Of a stretch of DNA of 64,000 bases, positions 11,640 through 22,732 are shown piece after piece (within the stretch, counting starts at the first letter, position 1; every line of letters starts with the position of its first letter). Below the pieces are notes generated by a model. The model was not told the DNA's origin. It made no database searches and saw nothing but the letters and a program-made list of their open reading frames with translations. Source of the stretch: Siphonodentalium dalli (lineage: Eukaryota > Mollusca > Scaphopoda > Gadilida > Siphonodentaliidae); NCBI GenBank assembly GCA_032622095.1, contig CP136066.1, positions 130,605,917 to 130,669,916 on the forward strand, given 5' to 3'. Both the position numbers and the translations under genes were made by a program.

Positions 11640-12480
11640 AACATACGGCCATACTGGTGTTATATGTAGATCCAAGATGACCACCAAGGTCACATGACCA
11701 ATTTGAGGTGGCCAGTGTGGCTCCAACATATCAATAAATTATATGTCTATATGGTCCAACAACATAAGTCAGACATTTAAAAATTACGTTATATTGAAAT
11801 GTTAATGCATTACCCGCACCAAAACATGTATATATGTACATGGTAAATGTGACCACTCATGCATAAGTTCATGGTAATCACCACGGTCACGTGACCTATT
11901 CAAATATGGGTATGTATAGCACATTTTGAACGGGTATGGGTCCCTTCCTGAAAGATGACAACTAGAGTAATACCATAAGTAATCGACCCCTTAACCACAG
12001 CAGTACTATGGGTAACTTTTCAGTATTTAGTCGGAAATATTGCTTGTTGCCATTCATCGGAAAGCTCTCGGGGAGAGCTTTCTGATGAATGGCTACAAGC
12101 CATATTTCCGACTAAGTCCTGAAAAGTTACCCATAATTCTGATGTGGTTAAGGGGTTGATTACTTAGGGCATTACTGTAACGTGAGAAACAAATGTTGAG
12201 AATGACCAATTTCTGGCAATTTTCTGCATCGATAGCACCCACATATACCCATATACACATGAATAGGCATAAAACGCAGCCATTAGTGAGTAAACCAAGA
12301 TGGCCGTCAAGGTCACATGACCTCTATGGTGTTGGCGTGAGTGGCTATGAGTGCCTATGTGTAGTCACATATGAAGTTTCAACACATTATTCCAAGTGAT
12401 ACTTCAGATACACTATGTTACTTATATACACCCATAATGCTTGTATACATGCATTGTATGCTTGGCAGTGGGGAATCCGT
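11640..12480. repeat. Spaced repeats centred on GTCACATGACC
   Basis: A phrase of the type AAGATGxCCxxCAAGGTCACATGACC recurs at about 11672, 11873 and 12297 in the same orientation. A GTCACGTGACC variant lies at the middle copy. The palindromic GTCACRTGAC could bind bHLH/bZIP-type factors, but repeated subterminal motifs near a transposon end are an equally good explanation, as this sits just inside the right TTAA end at 12507. Confidence 0.5.
11967..12175. mobile_element. 209-bp foldback MITE
   Basis: Almost the whole element is one inverted repeat. The arms 11967-12069 and 12073-12175 pair around a 3-base centre with roughly 85 percent complementarity, starting GTAATACCATAAGTAATCGA on the left and ending in the complementary form on the right. 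No coding content. The TSD is unclear (TA or none). Superfamily not assigned. Confidence 0.75.
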
Positions 12481-12511
12481 CTGTGGTGCTGAGTGGCAGT
12501 GAAAGAGTTAA

Positions 12512-13565
12512 TGTGGCTATATCGTTTTCTGATGTCTCTTATGCCAATTTGCAGATAAAGAAAGCTATTGTATCTAATTTTTTTTAAATGTTTCAACAAA
12601 TACACATGACATGCTATTAACAGTAGACTAGAAAATCTTTGCTGCATTGCACAGCTGAGTATATCACTCTACAGATGGTCTGAGGTCATTATAAATGTTA
12701 TAGGTTTAATAGAGATGCCAATGTTCAGCATAAACAATGCCAGTGATTAGTTGACAGCTCTGCTATATAATTAATATCAATGGGTCAGCACAGAGATGGC
12801 TTATCTTGATGGTTGTGTTGTTGTTGGTAGAATTTGATACATTATCATTGTAAACTTAAATTTGACTCTGTTACCCCAAGTATGCCTTGTCTGGGCCATA
12901 TTTTCACATTTAATCCAAGGCAGTGCTGGCCCAGCATTACATATCCTGTGCCAGTGCATTCTCTTATAAATGCGAGTGACCCATAAATTCCAATAATTTG
13001 TGTTACCGGTATGTATGTTGTCTACATGTATAATAGTACATAACAGTATACTCTATAATTCAACATAAAAAATCTAATTTATGTTTGCAATCATAGTAAT
13101 TTACTATCGCCAAGTGATGGGTCAAACATATGCTGATTGTGATCGGCCTCTCATCTGCATTCCATATCACTCCATTGATTGTAACTTTTGACAATAGACC
13201 CTCTCCATGTTGAGCTTCAGTGTCATTGATACTTTTATTGGGGATTCTGCAGTATTTTGGATTCCATCATAATGTAACAGGCACATGTTGCAAGTTCAAA
13301 CCCCAGCTCAAGATATGTTGGCACTCCCAACTCAAGATTTCTCCCCTCTGTAACCACATCCCTGACTGATACCAGTCCTGACCAAACAATGCCTGCCTCA
13401 TCAATACTTGATCAATCAATGTCTGCCTTCTCATCATCATGTCATCTGCCTGCCTCATCTGTTCACTTGGTCTGTCGCTGCCTCCTTTATTGTACTAGTG
13501 TAACTCAAGTAAATCTTAATTTGTTTTTCTGATGATTCTAAATATTTTAATTCACTCTGTTTTAG
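12512..13565 (+). other. Probable intron or non-coding DNA upstream of a terminal exon
   Basis: No transposon or coding signal is recognised. The stretch ends with the polypyrimidine-containing acceptor ...CACTCTGTTTTAG at 13565, so at least its right part is likely intron. Donor and upstream exons are not in evidence. Confidence 0.4.
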
Positions 13566-13865
13566 GAGCTTAGCAAGCTTCATCGTCGGAGACAGGTCTA
13601 TCAGGAATTACTTGCAGCCTTGCATCACGAGAAAACTGAATTAAAAACACTTCTGCAGAAGCATTCATCTTGTCCCCAGAACCAGTGTTCGATGGAACAT
13701 AAGACTAATGACATTGCTGTGTTCACCAAGCGATATGAGTACATCTCTAAACTACAGGATTATGCAAATGAAGTGAGAGATCAAGACTCAGGTGATATAC
13801 TTTTACCGCCAGCATTCTTGTTTGCTGTGAATTCTACATATTTAGCAGCAGACTCAGCAAAGTGA
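13566..13865 (+). CDS. Terminal coding exon of an unrecognised host gene (coiled-coil-like)
   Basis: A good 3' splice acceptor (pyrimidine-rich, ending TTTTAG at 13565) is followed by 99 open codons to a TGA at 13863-13865. The reading frame is set by openness through the whole exon; the first in-frame ATG is not near the junction, so translation starts in an earlier exon. The peptide begins ELSKLHRRRQVYQELLAAL, is rich in Lys/Glu/Leu with heptad-like spacing over the first ~45 residues, has two cysteines (SCPQNQC), and ends LAADSAK. An AATAAA at 14036-14041 fits a short 3' UTR. Codon use and composition differ from the surrounding repeats. The family is not recognised; a coiled-coil centrosomal or cytoskeletal protein is a guess I do not press. 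The upstream exons are outside the window or unrecognised. Confidence 0.55.
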   Translation, partial: ELSKLHRRRQVYQELLAALHHEKTELKTLLQKHSSCPQNQCSMEHKTNDIAVFTKRYEYISKLQDYANEVRDQDSGDILLPPAFLFAVNSTYLAADSAK

Positions 13866-14035
13866 CTCAGTGGAGGAAAGAGAGTATGTATGTTGGTTGT
13901 TCCTCCATCTCCCTCAACCAGGAACACCAGTTAAGATATACACTGGGAGAAGTAAAAAAATAAATCATTTGTTCATTATTGTACACTTTGGTACAATACA
14001 CAATTCTCGGTGTAATATATGCATTGACATTCATA

Positions 14036-14041
14036 AATAAA
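14036..14041 (+). promoter_or_regulatory. Poly(A) signal AATAAA after the terminal exon
   Basis: The canonical hexamer lies 171 bases after the stop codon of the exon ending at 13865, a plausible 3' UTR length. No other AATAAA lies closer to the stop. Confidence 0.45.
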
Positions 14042-14280
14042 CAGGTATTCCCATAGATATTATTTTCTTTTATTTGCAAGTTCTATTGGTTATGTGCATT
14101 GTTTACATACTATGTATTTCACTGTGAGATACCGAAATTCAAGAGCAAATTAAGTCTTTTGTTCTCATATCAAAATTATAGTACATACATTAAGTACACA
14201 TTCAAGATTCTTGTACATTTATTTTCCATAGTTAACCCTCTCAATTTTGAAAGATATTTGTCCCATTTCTGGGGATTGAC

Positions 14281-14950
14281 TATTTCGAGTAACAGGAACG
14301 GAACGAGGAACAGGAACGAGTTCCGAGTAACAGAATGACTATTTCGAGTAACAGGAACGAGGAACAGAGATATAAGCTCACATTTCTCGCGTTTTGCGAT
14401 ATGTAACGATACATCTTATACATCATTCGAAAGGTTAGCGTAGCCCCTTCATTAATAGTGCAACATTTATACACTAATATTGCGAACAAAGCGTACACTT
14501 GCCCAGGAACGGCGAGCGTTGAATAAGAAATTAGCTAAAAACTGGAAAAAATCCGACTAACAGGAATCAGGAACAGAGATTTAAGCTCACATTTCTCGCG
14601 TTTTGCGCTATGTAACGATACATATTATACATCATTCGAAAGGTTATCATATCCCCTTCATTAATATTGCAACATTTAGACACTAATATTGCGAACAAAG
14701 CGTACATCTGGCCAGGAACGGCGAGCGTTGAATAAGGAATTAGCTAAAAACTTGAAAAAATCCGACTAACAGGAATCAGGAACAGAGATATAAGCTCATA
14801 TTTCTCGCGTTTTACGCTATGTAAAAATACATATTATACATCATTCGAAAGGTTAGCATAGCCCCTTCATTAATAGTGCAACATTTAGACACTAATATTG
14901 CGAACAAAGCGTACATTTGGCCAGGAACGGCGAGCGTTGAATACATGTTG
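14281..14950. repeat. Left arm of foldback element: three forward ~210-bp units
   Basis: Units run CGAGTAACAGGAACGAG, CAGAGATATAAGCTCACATT, CTCGCGTTTTGCG, CATTCGAAAGGTTAGC, GCCAGGAACGGCGAGCGTTG. The array turns over at about 14945-14960, after which the same units run in the opposite orientation. Confidence 0.85.
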
Positions 14951-17090
14951 CAATCTTAATAAAAGGGAGATGCTAACCTTTCGAATGATGTATAATATGT
15001 ATTTTTACATAGCGTAAAACGCGAGAAATATGAGCTTATATCTCTGTTCCTCGATACCGGTTTAGCGGATTTTTCCCCGTTTTTAGCTAATTTCTTATTC
15101 AACCCTCGCCGTTCCTGGCCAATTGTACGCTTTGTTCACAAAAATAGTGTCTAAATGTTGCAATATTAATGAAGGAAAGATGCTAACCTTTCGAATGATG
15201 TATAATATGTATTTTTACATAGCGTAAAACGCGAGTAATATGCGCTTATATCTCTGTTCCTGATTCATGTTAGTCGGATTTTTCCCAGTTTTTAGCTAAT
15301 TTCTTATTCAACGCTCGCCGTTCCTGGCCAATTGTACGCTTTATCACAAAAATAGTGTCTAAATGTTGCAATATTAATGAAGGAAAGATGCTAACCTTTC
15401 GAATGATGTATAATATTTATTTTTACATATAGCGTAACACGCGAGTAATATGCACTTATATATCTGTTCCTGATTCCTGTTAGTCGTTTTTTTTTTCCAG
15501 TTTTTAGCTAATTTCTTATTCAACGCTCGCCGTTCCTGGCAAATTGTACGCTTTGTTCGCAAAAGTAGTGTCTAATTGTTGCAATATAAAATGAAGAAAA
15601 GATGCTAACCTTTCGAATGATGTATAATATGTATATTGATATAGCGTAAAACGCGAGTAATATGGCTGAAGGGGTCACTCTCACCAAAAAAAGTGCTGAA
15701 GGGTACACAGGGTTTGACAATGTGCTGAAGGGTACACATGGTTTGTGATCGGCACGAACACCATTACTTAAATTGTGTTTATGAAAGTCTGTCGCCCATT
15801 TAAATAGCAGTTTGTTTTCAGTACATTTTGATATTCATTGGAACGTAAACAATAATTTTTTATTCTCTAACATGCAGAAATCATGGCAGATGCGAAGACT
15901 GAATTTCCTTTAGAATGACATTTCCAACCCTGTGTACCCTTCAGCACATTTTGAAAATCCTGTGTACCCTTCAGCACTTTTTTTGGTGAGAGTGACCACT
16001 TCAGCAGTAATATGCGCTTATATCTCTGTTCCTGATTCCTGTTAGTCGGATTTTTTCCAGTTTTTAGCTAATTTCTTATTCAACGCTCGCCGTTCCTGGC
16101 CAATTGTATACGCTTTGTTCGCGAAAGTAGTGTCTAAATATTTCGAATGATGTATAATATGTATTTTGACATAGCGTAACACGCGAGAAATATGAGCTTA
16201 TATCTCTGTTCCTCATTCTCGGAACTCGGATGTTTTCGTTTTTAGCTAATTTCTTATTCACCACTGGACGTTCCTGGTCAATTATACGCATTATTATCAA
16301 AAGTAGTGTTTACGTATTGCATTAATCATGAAATGGAGGGGCTATCCTTTCGATTGATATATAATATGGATTGTTTCATAGTGTAAAACGCGAGAAATAT
16401 GAGCTTACATATCTGTTCCTCGTTCCTGTTACTCGAAATAGACATTCGGTTACTCGGAAGCTGTTCCTGTTCCTCGTTCCGTTTGCTAATTTCCTACTCA
16501 CCGCCCGACGTTTCTGACAAATTGTACACTTAGTTCTCAGAAGTATCGTTTAAATGTTGCAATATTCCTGAAGGGGGGTGGCTGTGCTTTCGAATGATGT
16601 ATAATAACTATTTTTTGATTGCGTAAAACGCGAGAAATATGAGCTTATATATATTCCTCATTCCTGTTACTCGAAATTGTTTTCGTTTTTTTGTGTGGAT
16701 AATTTATGATTCACCGCTCGACGTTCCTAGCCCAATTATTCGCATAGTTCTCATAAGTATCGTTTCACTGTTGCAATATTCATGAAGTGGAGAGGCCATG
16801 TTTTCGACTGGTGTATAAAGAGTATTTTTTGATTGCGTAAAACTCGAGAACATTAAGTTTATATCTCTGTTACTCGGAAAAAGTTTACGTTTTGCTAATT
16901 TCCGATTCACAGCTCGACGTTCGTGGCCAGTTATACGCATAGTTCTCAATAGTAGTGTTTAAATGTTGTAATATTAAAGAAGGAAGGTGGCTATGCTTTC
17001 GAATGATGTATAATATGTATTGTTTCATATCTTAAAGCGTGAGACATTTGAGCTTTGTTCCTCATTCCTGTTACTCCAAATAGTAGCTGC
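14951..17090. repeat. Inverted ~210-bp tandem array, left side
   Basis: About nine units in reverse orientation to the left arm, each with CTAACCTTTCGAATGATG, CATAGCGTAAAACGCGAG, TATCTCTGTTCCTGATTCC and AACGCTCGCCGTTCCTGG. Units diverge progressively rightwards (16200-17090), where motifs decay to forms such as CTCGACGTTCCTAGCCC. One unit is interrupted by the MITE at 15665-16005. Confidence 0.85.
15665..16005. mobile_element. 341-bp MITE, family GCTGAAGGGG, 9-bp TSD
   Basis: Terminal inverted repeats start GCTGAAGGGGTCACTCTCAC and continue through an A/T tract to GTGCTGAAGGGTACACA, about 45 bp at each end. Flanking 9-bp duplications AGTAATATG (15656-15664 and 16006-16014) are exact and match the host tandem unit, which reads AGTAATATGCGC elsewhere, so the empty site is known. 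A second copy is at 51056-51350 with its interior in opposite orientation. A 9-bp TSD suits Mutator-like (MULE) or Merlin-type elements. No coding sequence. Confidence 0.9.
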
Positions 17091-17661
17091 TTCACCATAA
17101 GTTGTTCCTGTTCTTTAAATAATTGTGAAGTGTGTGATTGGGAGGGGGCGGGTAACCCCGAGATGTTCGAAAGGGCCAATAGGCCCTTTCCTTCACCCCT
17201 CATATTTTTGCCTTTATTGCGTACATAAGAAGAAAAAGGGAGCAATTTTAGCCTTTTTTGTGTTCACTTTATTTTATCTTGTGGTGGATGCTTTGAACAG
17301 GAAACCGAGAGCTAAGCCTGTGTCTTGACATATACTGTTCCAGATGTTCTTTCGAATTGGTCTCGTCCTCGTTCCTGTTAGTTCAAATTCGTCAATTCGT
17401 ACCATAATCTGTTCTATTCCTGGTTTGAGATAACTCCGCCTACGGAATTTTCTGATTGGCTGCGCCATATATCCTATATATAGATATTTGTCCGGGGAAT
17501 CTAAGATATCGCCTAGATTAGATTAGATTAGATTTTATTTTGATAGTTCAGGTTTACATGAATACATATTATGGGTATGTTTACAAGTTGAATCAATATA
17601 ATACACAACAGTATATACATATTATAATTATAATAGTTTATATTAAATATAAATATGTTAT
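17091..17661. other. Inner part of foldback element before LINE-A; no gene
   Basis: This contains degenerate remnants of the terminal sequence (TTCCTGTTACTCC, TCCTCGTTCCTGTTAG), a hairpin-like AAAGGGCCAATAGGCCCTTT at 17169-17188, a short ATTAG pentamer run at about 17516-17534, and AT-rich DNA. Nothing coding is supported. Confidence 0.5.
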
Positions 17662-19475
17662 ATGTTGGGTTCTGATGTGACAGTTAGAGTTCAGAGTACC
17701 AAACCATTCTGGTCATATATGAAGACGAAAAAACAGGGTAACACCAGCATCGCCTCGTTGAAGAAAGACGGGAAACTTGAAGATGATAGCAACATGAAAG
17801 CTCAAATCCTTGTCGACCAATTCAAATCGGTGTTCACGAAGGAAAACCCCAGTGACAAAATACCATCACTTGGAGAAGATCACGAGCTGATAGAAGACCT
17901 TGAAATCGGCGAAGAGGTGGTCACCAAACTTTTGAAAGATGTGAAGACCGGGAAAGCATCAGGGCCGGACCGTGAATCCCCAACACCGTTCTTAAAAACT
18001 GCGCCTATGCGATATCACCAGGACTGACAGCGATATTCAAAAAATCACTAGCAACAGGACAACTACCATCTGACTGGGTAAGTGCAAACATCGCACCCGT
18101 CTACAAAAAAGGAGACGTCCATCTTGCAGAAAACTACAGACCTGTCTCTCTAACATCTGTATGTTGCAAAATCCTGGAACACATTGTATGTCGACACATA
18201 ATGAACCACCTAGAAAAGCATAACATCTTGACGTCACTAAATCATGGATTTAGGAAAGGACACTCATGCGTCACACAGCTATTGACCACCAACATAGATT
18301 TCCTAACAACATTTGACAAGAAAATTCAAACTGATGCCGTAATATTAGACTTCTCAAAAGCATTTGACACCGTGCCACACAGAAAACTGCTCGCCAAAGT
18401 AAGCAACTACGGTATCAAAGGAAAGCTCCACACCTGGCTTGAAAACTTCCTGACGGAGAGACAAATGAGAGTCGTCGTTGAAGGGCAAGCTTCATCCAGC
18501 GTTTCCGTCGACTCTGGCGTGCCACAGGGAAAAGTGCTTGGACCTCTGCTTTTCCTGTGCCACATCAATGACCTACCAGATTGTGTCTCCTCGCAGGTGA
18601 GATTATTCGCAGACGACTGTCTACTATATCGCCAAATAAAGACATACAACGACCATGTCACTCTACAGAAAGACCTAGAGAAGCTTGAGGTATGGGCAGA
18701 AAAGTGGGGCATGCGATTCAACGCAAAGAAGTGCTATATCATGTCCATGAGCAAAACAACATCTTTCACATACCAGCTAAACAACTGCCTACTGGAAGAA
18801 GTAGATGAAAACCCATACCTGGGGGTGACACTTTCCAAGGACATGAAATGGTCATCTCACATCACCAAAATCACACAGAATGCGAATAGTACGCTAGGCT
18901 TCATTAGAAGAAACCTAAAGAAGGCTCCAGCCAAAAGCAAGCTGATCGCATACGAAACCTTAGTGCGACCAAAGATGGAATACGCATCAGTTGTCTGGGA
19001 CCCCCACCTGATAGGAGACATTGACAAACTAGAGAGGATACAGAAGAGAGCAGCGAGATTCCTAACAGGGGACTATACATCATAAGAGGCAGGAACAATT
19101 ACCAACATGCTGCGTGAATTACAGCTACAAACACTAGAAGGCCGAAGGTATGACCATCGACTCCAGTTGTTTGGCAAGGTAGTGGACGGGCTGGTCCCGG
19201 CTATCGACACCAAAGACCTGTTGAGACCAAAACAAAAAGTGGGTCGAAAAATCAAAGCTCGGAAGTTCGAGGGGTACGTATCAAAGAACTTTGTTTCTAC
19301 GCATGAGTGTAACAACTCAAAACCCTACGAACTAATCGACGCGCAGACTACAGAATTCAAAAACTCATTCTTCCCTAAAACAATCAAGGACTGGAATACT
19401 CTGGAAGAAGACAGCATGCGATCCATCCAAATGACAATGGACGGAGAACCAGCTGAAAACAACAAAACGTCCTAA
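17662..19475 (+). pseudogene. LINE-A: 5'-truncated non-LTR retrotransposon reverse transcriptase
   Basis: This encodes the linker and full RT of a non-LTR retrotransposon, which copies element RNA into DNA at a nicked target. Blocks in order: KASGPD (about 17960), PVYKKGD and ENYRPVSLTS (18095-18150), HGFRKGHSC (18242), ILDFSKAFD (first catalytic Asp, about 18345), GVPQGKVLGPLLF (18517), FADD (catalytic pair, 18606-18617), NPYLGVTLS, LEYASVVWD-like, and the AARFLTGDYTS block (about 19050). The C-terminal SFFPKTIKDWN lies near 19365. Lesions are a frameshift near 17975 and one nonsense codon TAA at 19083-19085, where the fragment at 6590-6792 keeps CAA. No endonuclease domain remains. Broadly CR1/Jockey-type; clade not fixed. 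Confidence 0.9.
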
Positions 19476-19555
19476 TCATCCCATCCCACGCGCTTATACA
19501 TCCGAACGGATCCTGCGCGCATCAAATACAGATACAGATACAGACAGATACAGAC
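19476..19555 (+). repeat. 3' tail of LINE-A with ATACAG microsatellite
   Basis: After the last stop, a short 3' UTR ends in ATACAGATACAGATACAGAC-type repeats (about 19526-19554). Many LINEs of this group end in a short microsatellite rather than poly(A). Confidence 0.6.
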
Positions 19556-20135
19556 TGTGTAAATAATTGATATATACCGTAAGAGGATATATCAATTTTC
19601 TCAAGAATTAATTCATTTTATTTTATAGAGGTTGCCGTCAGAATATAAGGTAAATTATGTGGCAGAAATCTGTATAAAAATAGAAATACTCATGTAACCT
19701 GAGACCATCAGGGATAACGCAAAAAGTTCTCTAAATGAGAACTTAATTCCATTGCGGTCCCTTGTGGCTTTCGGCACATGGGCAGTGAGTGAAGTTCGAA
19801 ACTTCGGAGCACAATGTATAAAAGTATTTAAAATATAAATTAAATAAAAGCCATTTCAGAACGAGACTTATATGGAGAGGAAAAGCTAATAAAATAAGTC
19901 AATACGCAAGTAATGTAACTTCAACAGCCCTTCGCCACCTGCATATACGCACCACTGCCATGTATGGCCGGCTTTGGACTGGTCTGTCCATGACCGAAAG
20001 ATGGAAACCCGAAATACAGGCAGCAGTAACAATATATGCAACTGGCCAAATACTGTCATCGTACATTACAATATAAATTGAACTGCTGTATTGAGGAAAT
20101 TCTAGATAAAAGATGATAAAATAGATTGTTCCTAG
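19556..20135. other. Spacer between convergent LINE-A and LINE-B; nothing recognised
   Basis: AT-rich DNA with one small hairpin (TTGATATAT/ATATATCAA, 19567-19595). It separates the 3' end of LINE-A (+ strand) from the 3' end of LINE-B (- strand), so the two elements converge here. No coding signal. Confidence 0.5.
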
Positions 20136-20139
20136 TAAA

Positions 20140-22097
20140 AGGCAAATGGATTTTCTTCTCTTTTCATCAATTTCTCTAGTAGGTGTTGTTTAATGCAAAA
20201 TTTCCAGTGTTTGAGATCAAAAGGGTCACGAGTATGGTATACTTTATCTAGACCATTCCACAGTTTCGCTCCTGTATAATAGAAACTGTGGATGCCCTTG
20301 GATTTTACAGAGGGTAATGAGTATTTCAGGGTCCCTGATCGAGTTACATATGTACAATGAGTACTAGCTAATATAAAATTATTATCTAAATATGCTGGAG
20401 CTTTCTTTTCCGAGATTTTTTAGTACCATCAGTATTTTTCTGAAGTCTACCCTATCACTCACTGGAAGCCATTTAACATGTTTAAATTCATTATAACCAA
20501 TATGAGTCATGCGATCTAGTTTCATGATAAATCTGACAAGTCTGTTTTGAGATGCTTGAAGACGCTTTTTGGTTTTTACTATCAGACTAGAGAACCAAAA
20601 ACCACTTGAGTAGTCAAAATGACATTGAATAAGAGCATTAATTAGAAGTTTTCTGCATTTTTCATTCAGATAGTTTGCTTTTCTGTACAAAAATTTCAGT
20701 TTTGCATTTACCTTACTTAGAACATGCTCTGCCATCATTTCACCATTTAGCCTCTGATCGAGGAACACCCCCAGATATTTAACAGATTTAGTTGGTGCGA
20801 TGTCAACGCCATCGCAGCAGACCCTCAGTTCAGAGTGTTTTACAAGTTTCTTTCCAGACCCAAACAGAATTGATTCTGTTTTCCCTAAATGTAAGGACAA
20901 TTTGTTGTCAACCAACCATAATTTCAGTTTATTCATTTCTGAACTGAGCCTCTGCTCAATAGCGCGGACATCACAACCTGAAACCAAAAGGGCAGAGTCA
21001 TCCGCATATAGAAGGAGGTGACAATCCACAGCCTGGCTAGCATCGTTCACATAGAGTAGGAAAAGAAGGGGGCCTAAGATTTATCCTTGAGGGACTCCAC
21101 AGGTGATACGTTCAAATTTGGATAGAGTACCATATATATCTACTGCTTGCATTCTATTTGTTAAATAAGACTCCATCCATGTCAGAGATATTTTATCAAA
21201 TCCAATTGCACTAAGTTTTGACAGTAAAATTTCATGGTCGACGGTATCAAAAGCCTTCTGAAGATCAATTAGAACCATTCCTGTCATATTTCCTTTGTCC
21301 ATTTCCTGACGAATGTGGTCAGTGAGATATAGGAGACAAGTATCTGTGGAGTAACCAGGTCTGAAGCCTGATTGGTGGCCATATAGAAGTTCTGCATTTG
21401 TTAGATATGTTTCAATTTGTTTGTAAACGATTTTCTCTAGAACTTTGGATACTAAATTTAGCACTGATACGGGACGATAATTTCCAGCCTGTGTCTTGTC
21501 ACCCTTCTTGTATATGGGTACAACCCTGGCCATTTTCAATTCATTTGGGACCTGGCCCAGATGGATCGATAAATTTATAATATGAGTCAGGGGAGAAGCA
21601 AGGATATGGGCACCATCTCTTAGAAATCTTGCAGGAATGAGGTCAGGTCCGGTGGCCTTGGATGGACTTAAATTATGTAGTAATTCCAAAACTTCAGAAT
21701 CCGATATTACCGAAATGTGAAATTGTTTTGATCCTATTTTCTCTTTATATAATCTGATAATGGATTCTTTACAAAATATACCAGGTGCTTTTGGAAGTTT
21801 CGCAACCAGGTTACTAGCTATACTACAGAAAAAGAGGTTAAAGTCTTTAGCTATACTCTGTTTGTTGAAACAGACTTCATCATCTATTTTTAGACCTACA
21901 CTATTATTTGTCTTTGCGCCCTTTTTTGAAGGAGTACCAAGTTTCTGAAGAGATTTCCAAAGGTTTTTTGGGTTGTTTTTGTTTTCCTCAATTTTATTTC
22001 TGAAATGTGAGAGTTTAGCATTTTTAACAAGGTGTTGGACTTTGTTTCTGAGTGTTTTGTACGAGTCAAAAATAGCCAAATCTTTGGATTTCCTGAA
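20140..22097 (-). pseudogene. LINE-B reverse transcriptase and C-terminal part
   Basis: Reading leftwards: linker, SPSKATGPDLIPARFL (about 21645), VVPIYKKGD and GNYRPVSVLN (21470-21520), SGFRPGYSTD, LIDLQKAFDTVDHE (catalytic Asp, about 21260), CGVPQG, stop TAA at 21081-21083 (a Ser codon is expected), ILGPLLFLLYVND, LLYADDSALL (catalytic YADD), VKYLGVFLD. A one-base insertion near 20395 breaks the frame; after it the C-terminus continues in another frame with a YTGAKLWNGLD block, ending near 20140. The same frame runs through the stop at 22098-22100 into the endonuclease end upstream. With so few lesions, this is a fairly young copy. Confidence 0.9.
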
Positions 22098-22732
22098 TTA
22101 ATTTAATAGTGAGTCTCTTTGTTTTATATGGGAAAGAATTTCATCGTCCATCCAGTCATCCGTACTCCGCCTAATCCTGACCTCTTTGATCGGAGCTACT
22201 TCATTTATTAAGGATAACAGTGCTTCCTTGAAAATGTGCCAAGCCCTATTTATGTCGTCACATTCAATGACGTTCATCCAATCAATTTCTTGAAGTTTTT
22301 GAATGAAATTGAGATCAGAATAATTTTTCATGCATCTCAATTTAACAGAATTATGGGAGCCAAAAAATTCCTTTTTAGCTTTTCTGATACAGTATATAAC
22401 ACTGTGCTCACTGAGTCCAGAATCAAGGACGCCGAAATGACTGAATTTGTCAGGGTCAGATACAAATATAAGATCAATCAAAGTTGATGAAGTTTTTGTA
22501 ATACGGGTACAATCTTTGATGATTTGTGTTAGACTAAAAAGTCTTTTAAATATATCCACCCCTTACGTAATGAGTTATGTCTGGTGGTATTATTGAATAA
22601 ATCAACATTAAAATCACCGAGGATGATGGATTCATTATCCAAAAAATCCTTCTCAAGACAGAAATTCTCAAGTTTACTGAAAAACTCATAAAATTTCGGA
22701 GGACGATAAACTACACCGACTAAAAGTGGTTT
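22098..22732 (-). pseudogene. LINE-B apurinic endonuclease, C-terminal half, and linker
   Basis: Decoding shows GVVYRPP (near 22710), IILGDFNVDLF (near 22620), then after a frameshift around 22560-22600 STLIDLIFVSDPDK and LSEHSVIYCI (22430-22400). These are the APE-type endonuclease blocks that nick the target DNA; the SEH triad here replaces the more common SDH. The linker follows, with RRSTDDWMDDEI (about 22140), and the frame ends in a TAA at 22098-22100 that lies in frame with the RT beyond. A TGA at 22733-22735 separates this piece from the N-terminal half. Confidence 0.85.

Larger units (their letters stand above)
6324..12507. mobile_element. Putative TTAA-flanked (piggyBac-like) non-autonomous element, 6.2 kb
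   Basis: Both ends carry TTAA (6320-6323 and 12508-12511) next to the inverted 12-mer CTCTTTCACTGC. Beyond that 12-mer the ends stay alignable for about 40 bases: CAGTCGAATTACCC on the left matches CAGACGGATTCCCC in the right end read inverted, and each end repeats CACTGC or ACTGCC internally. A TTAA target and short TIRs with subterminal repeats suit piggyBac-like or other TTAA-inserting families. No transposase is seen, and the interior is LINE remnants, a hAT element and a foldback element. The ends could belong to two unrelated insertions, but their inverted arrangement and extended similarity argue for one unit. Confidence 0.45.

Noticed and set aside
13285-13310. GTTGCAAGTTCAAACCCCAG as a tRNA or SINE B box
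   Set aside because: No matching A box or cloverleaf can be laid out around it; probably chance.
14281-17090. Regular repeats as a CRISPR array
   Set aside because: Units are about 210 bp and similar throughout, with no short repeat/variable spacer pattern; the genome is eukaryotic.
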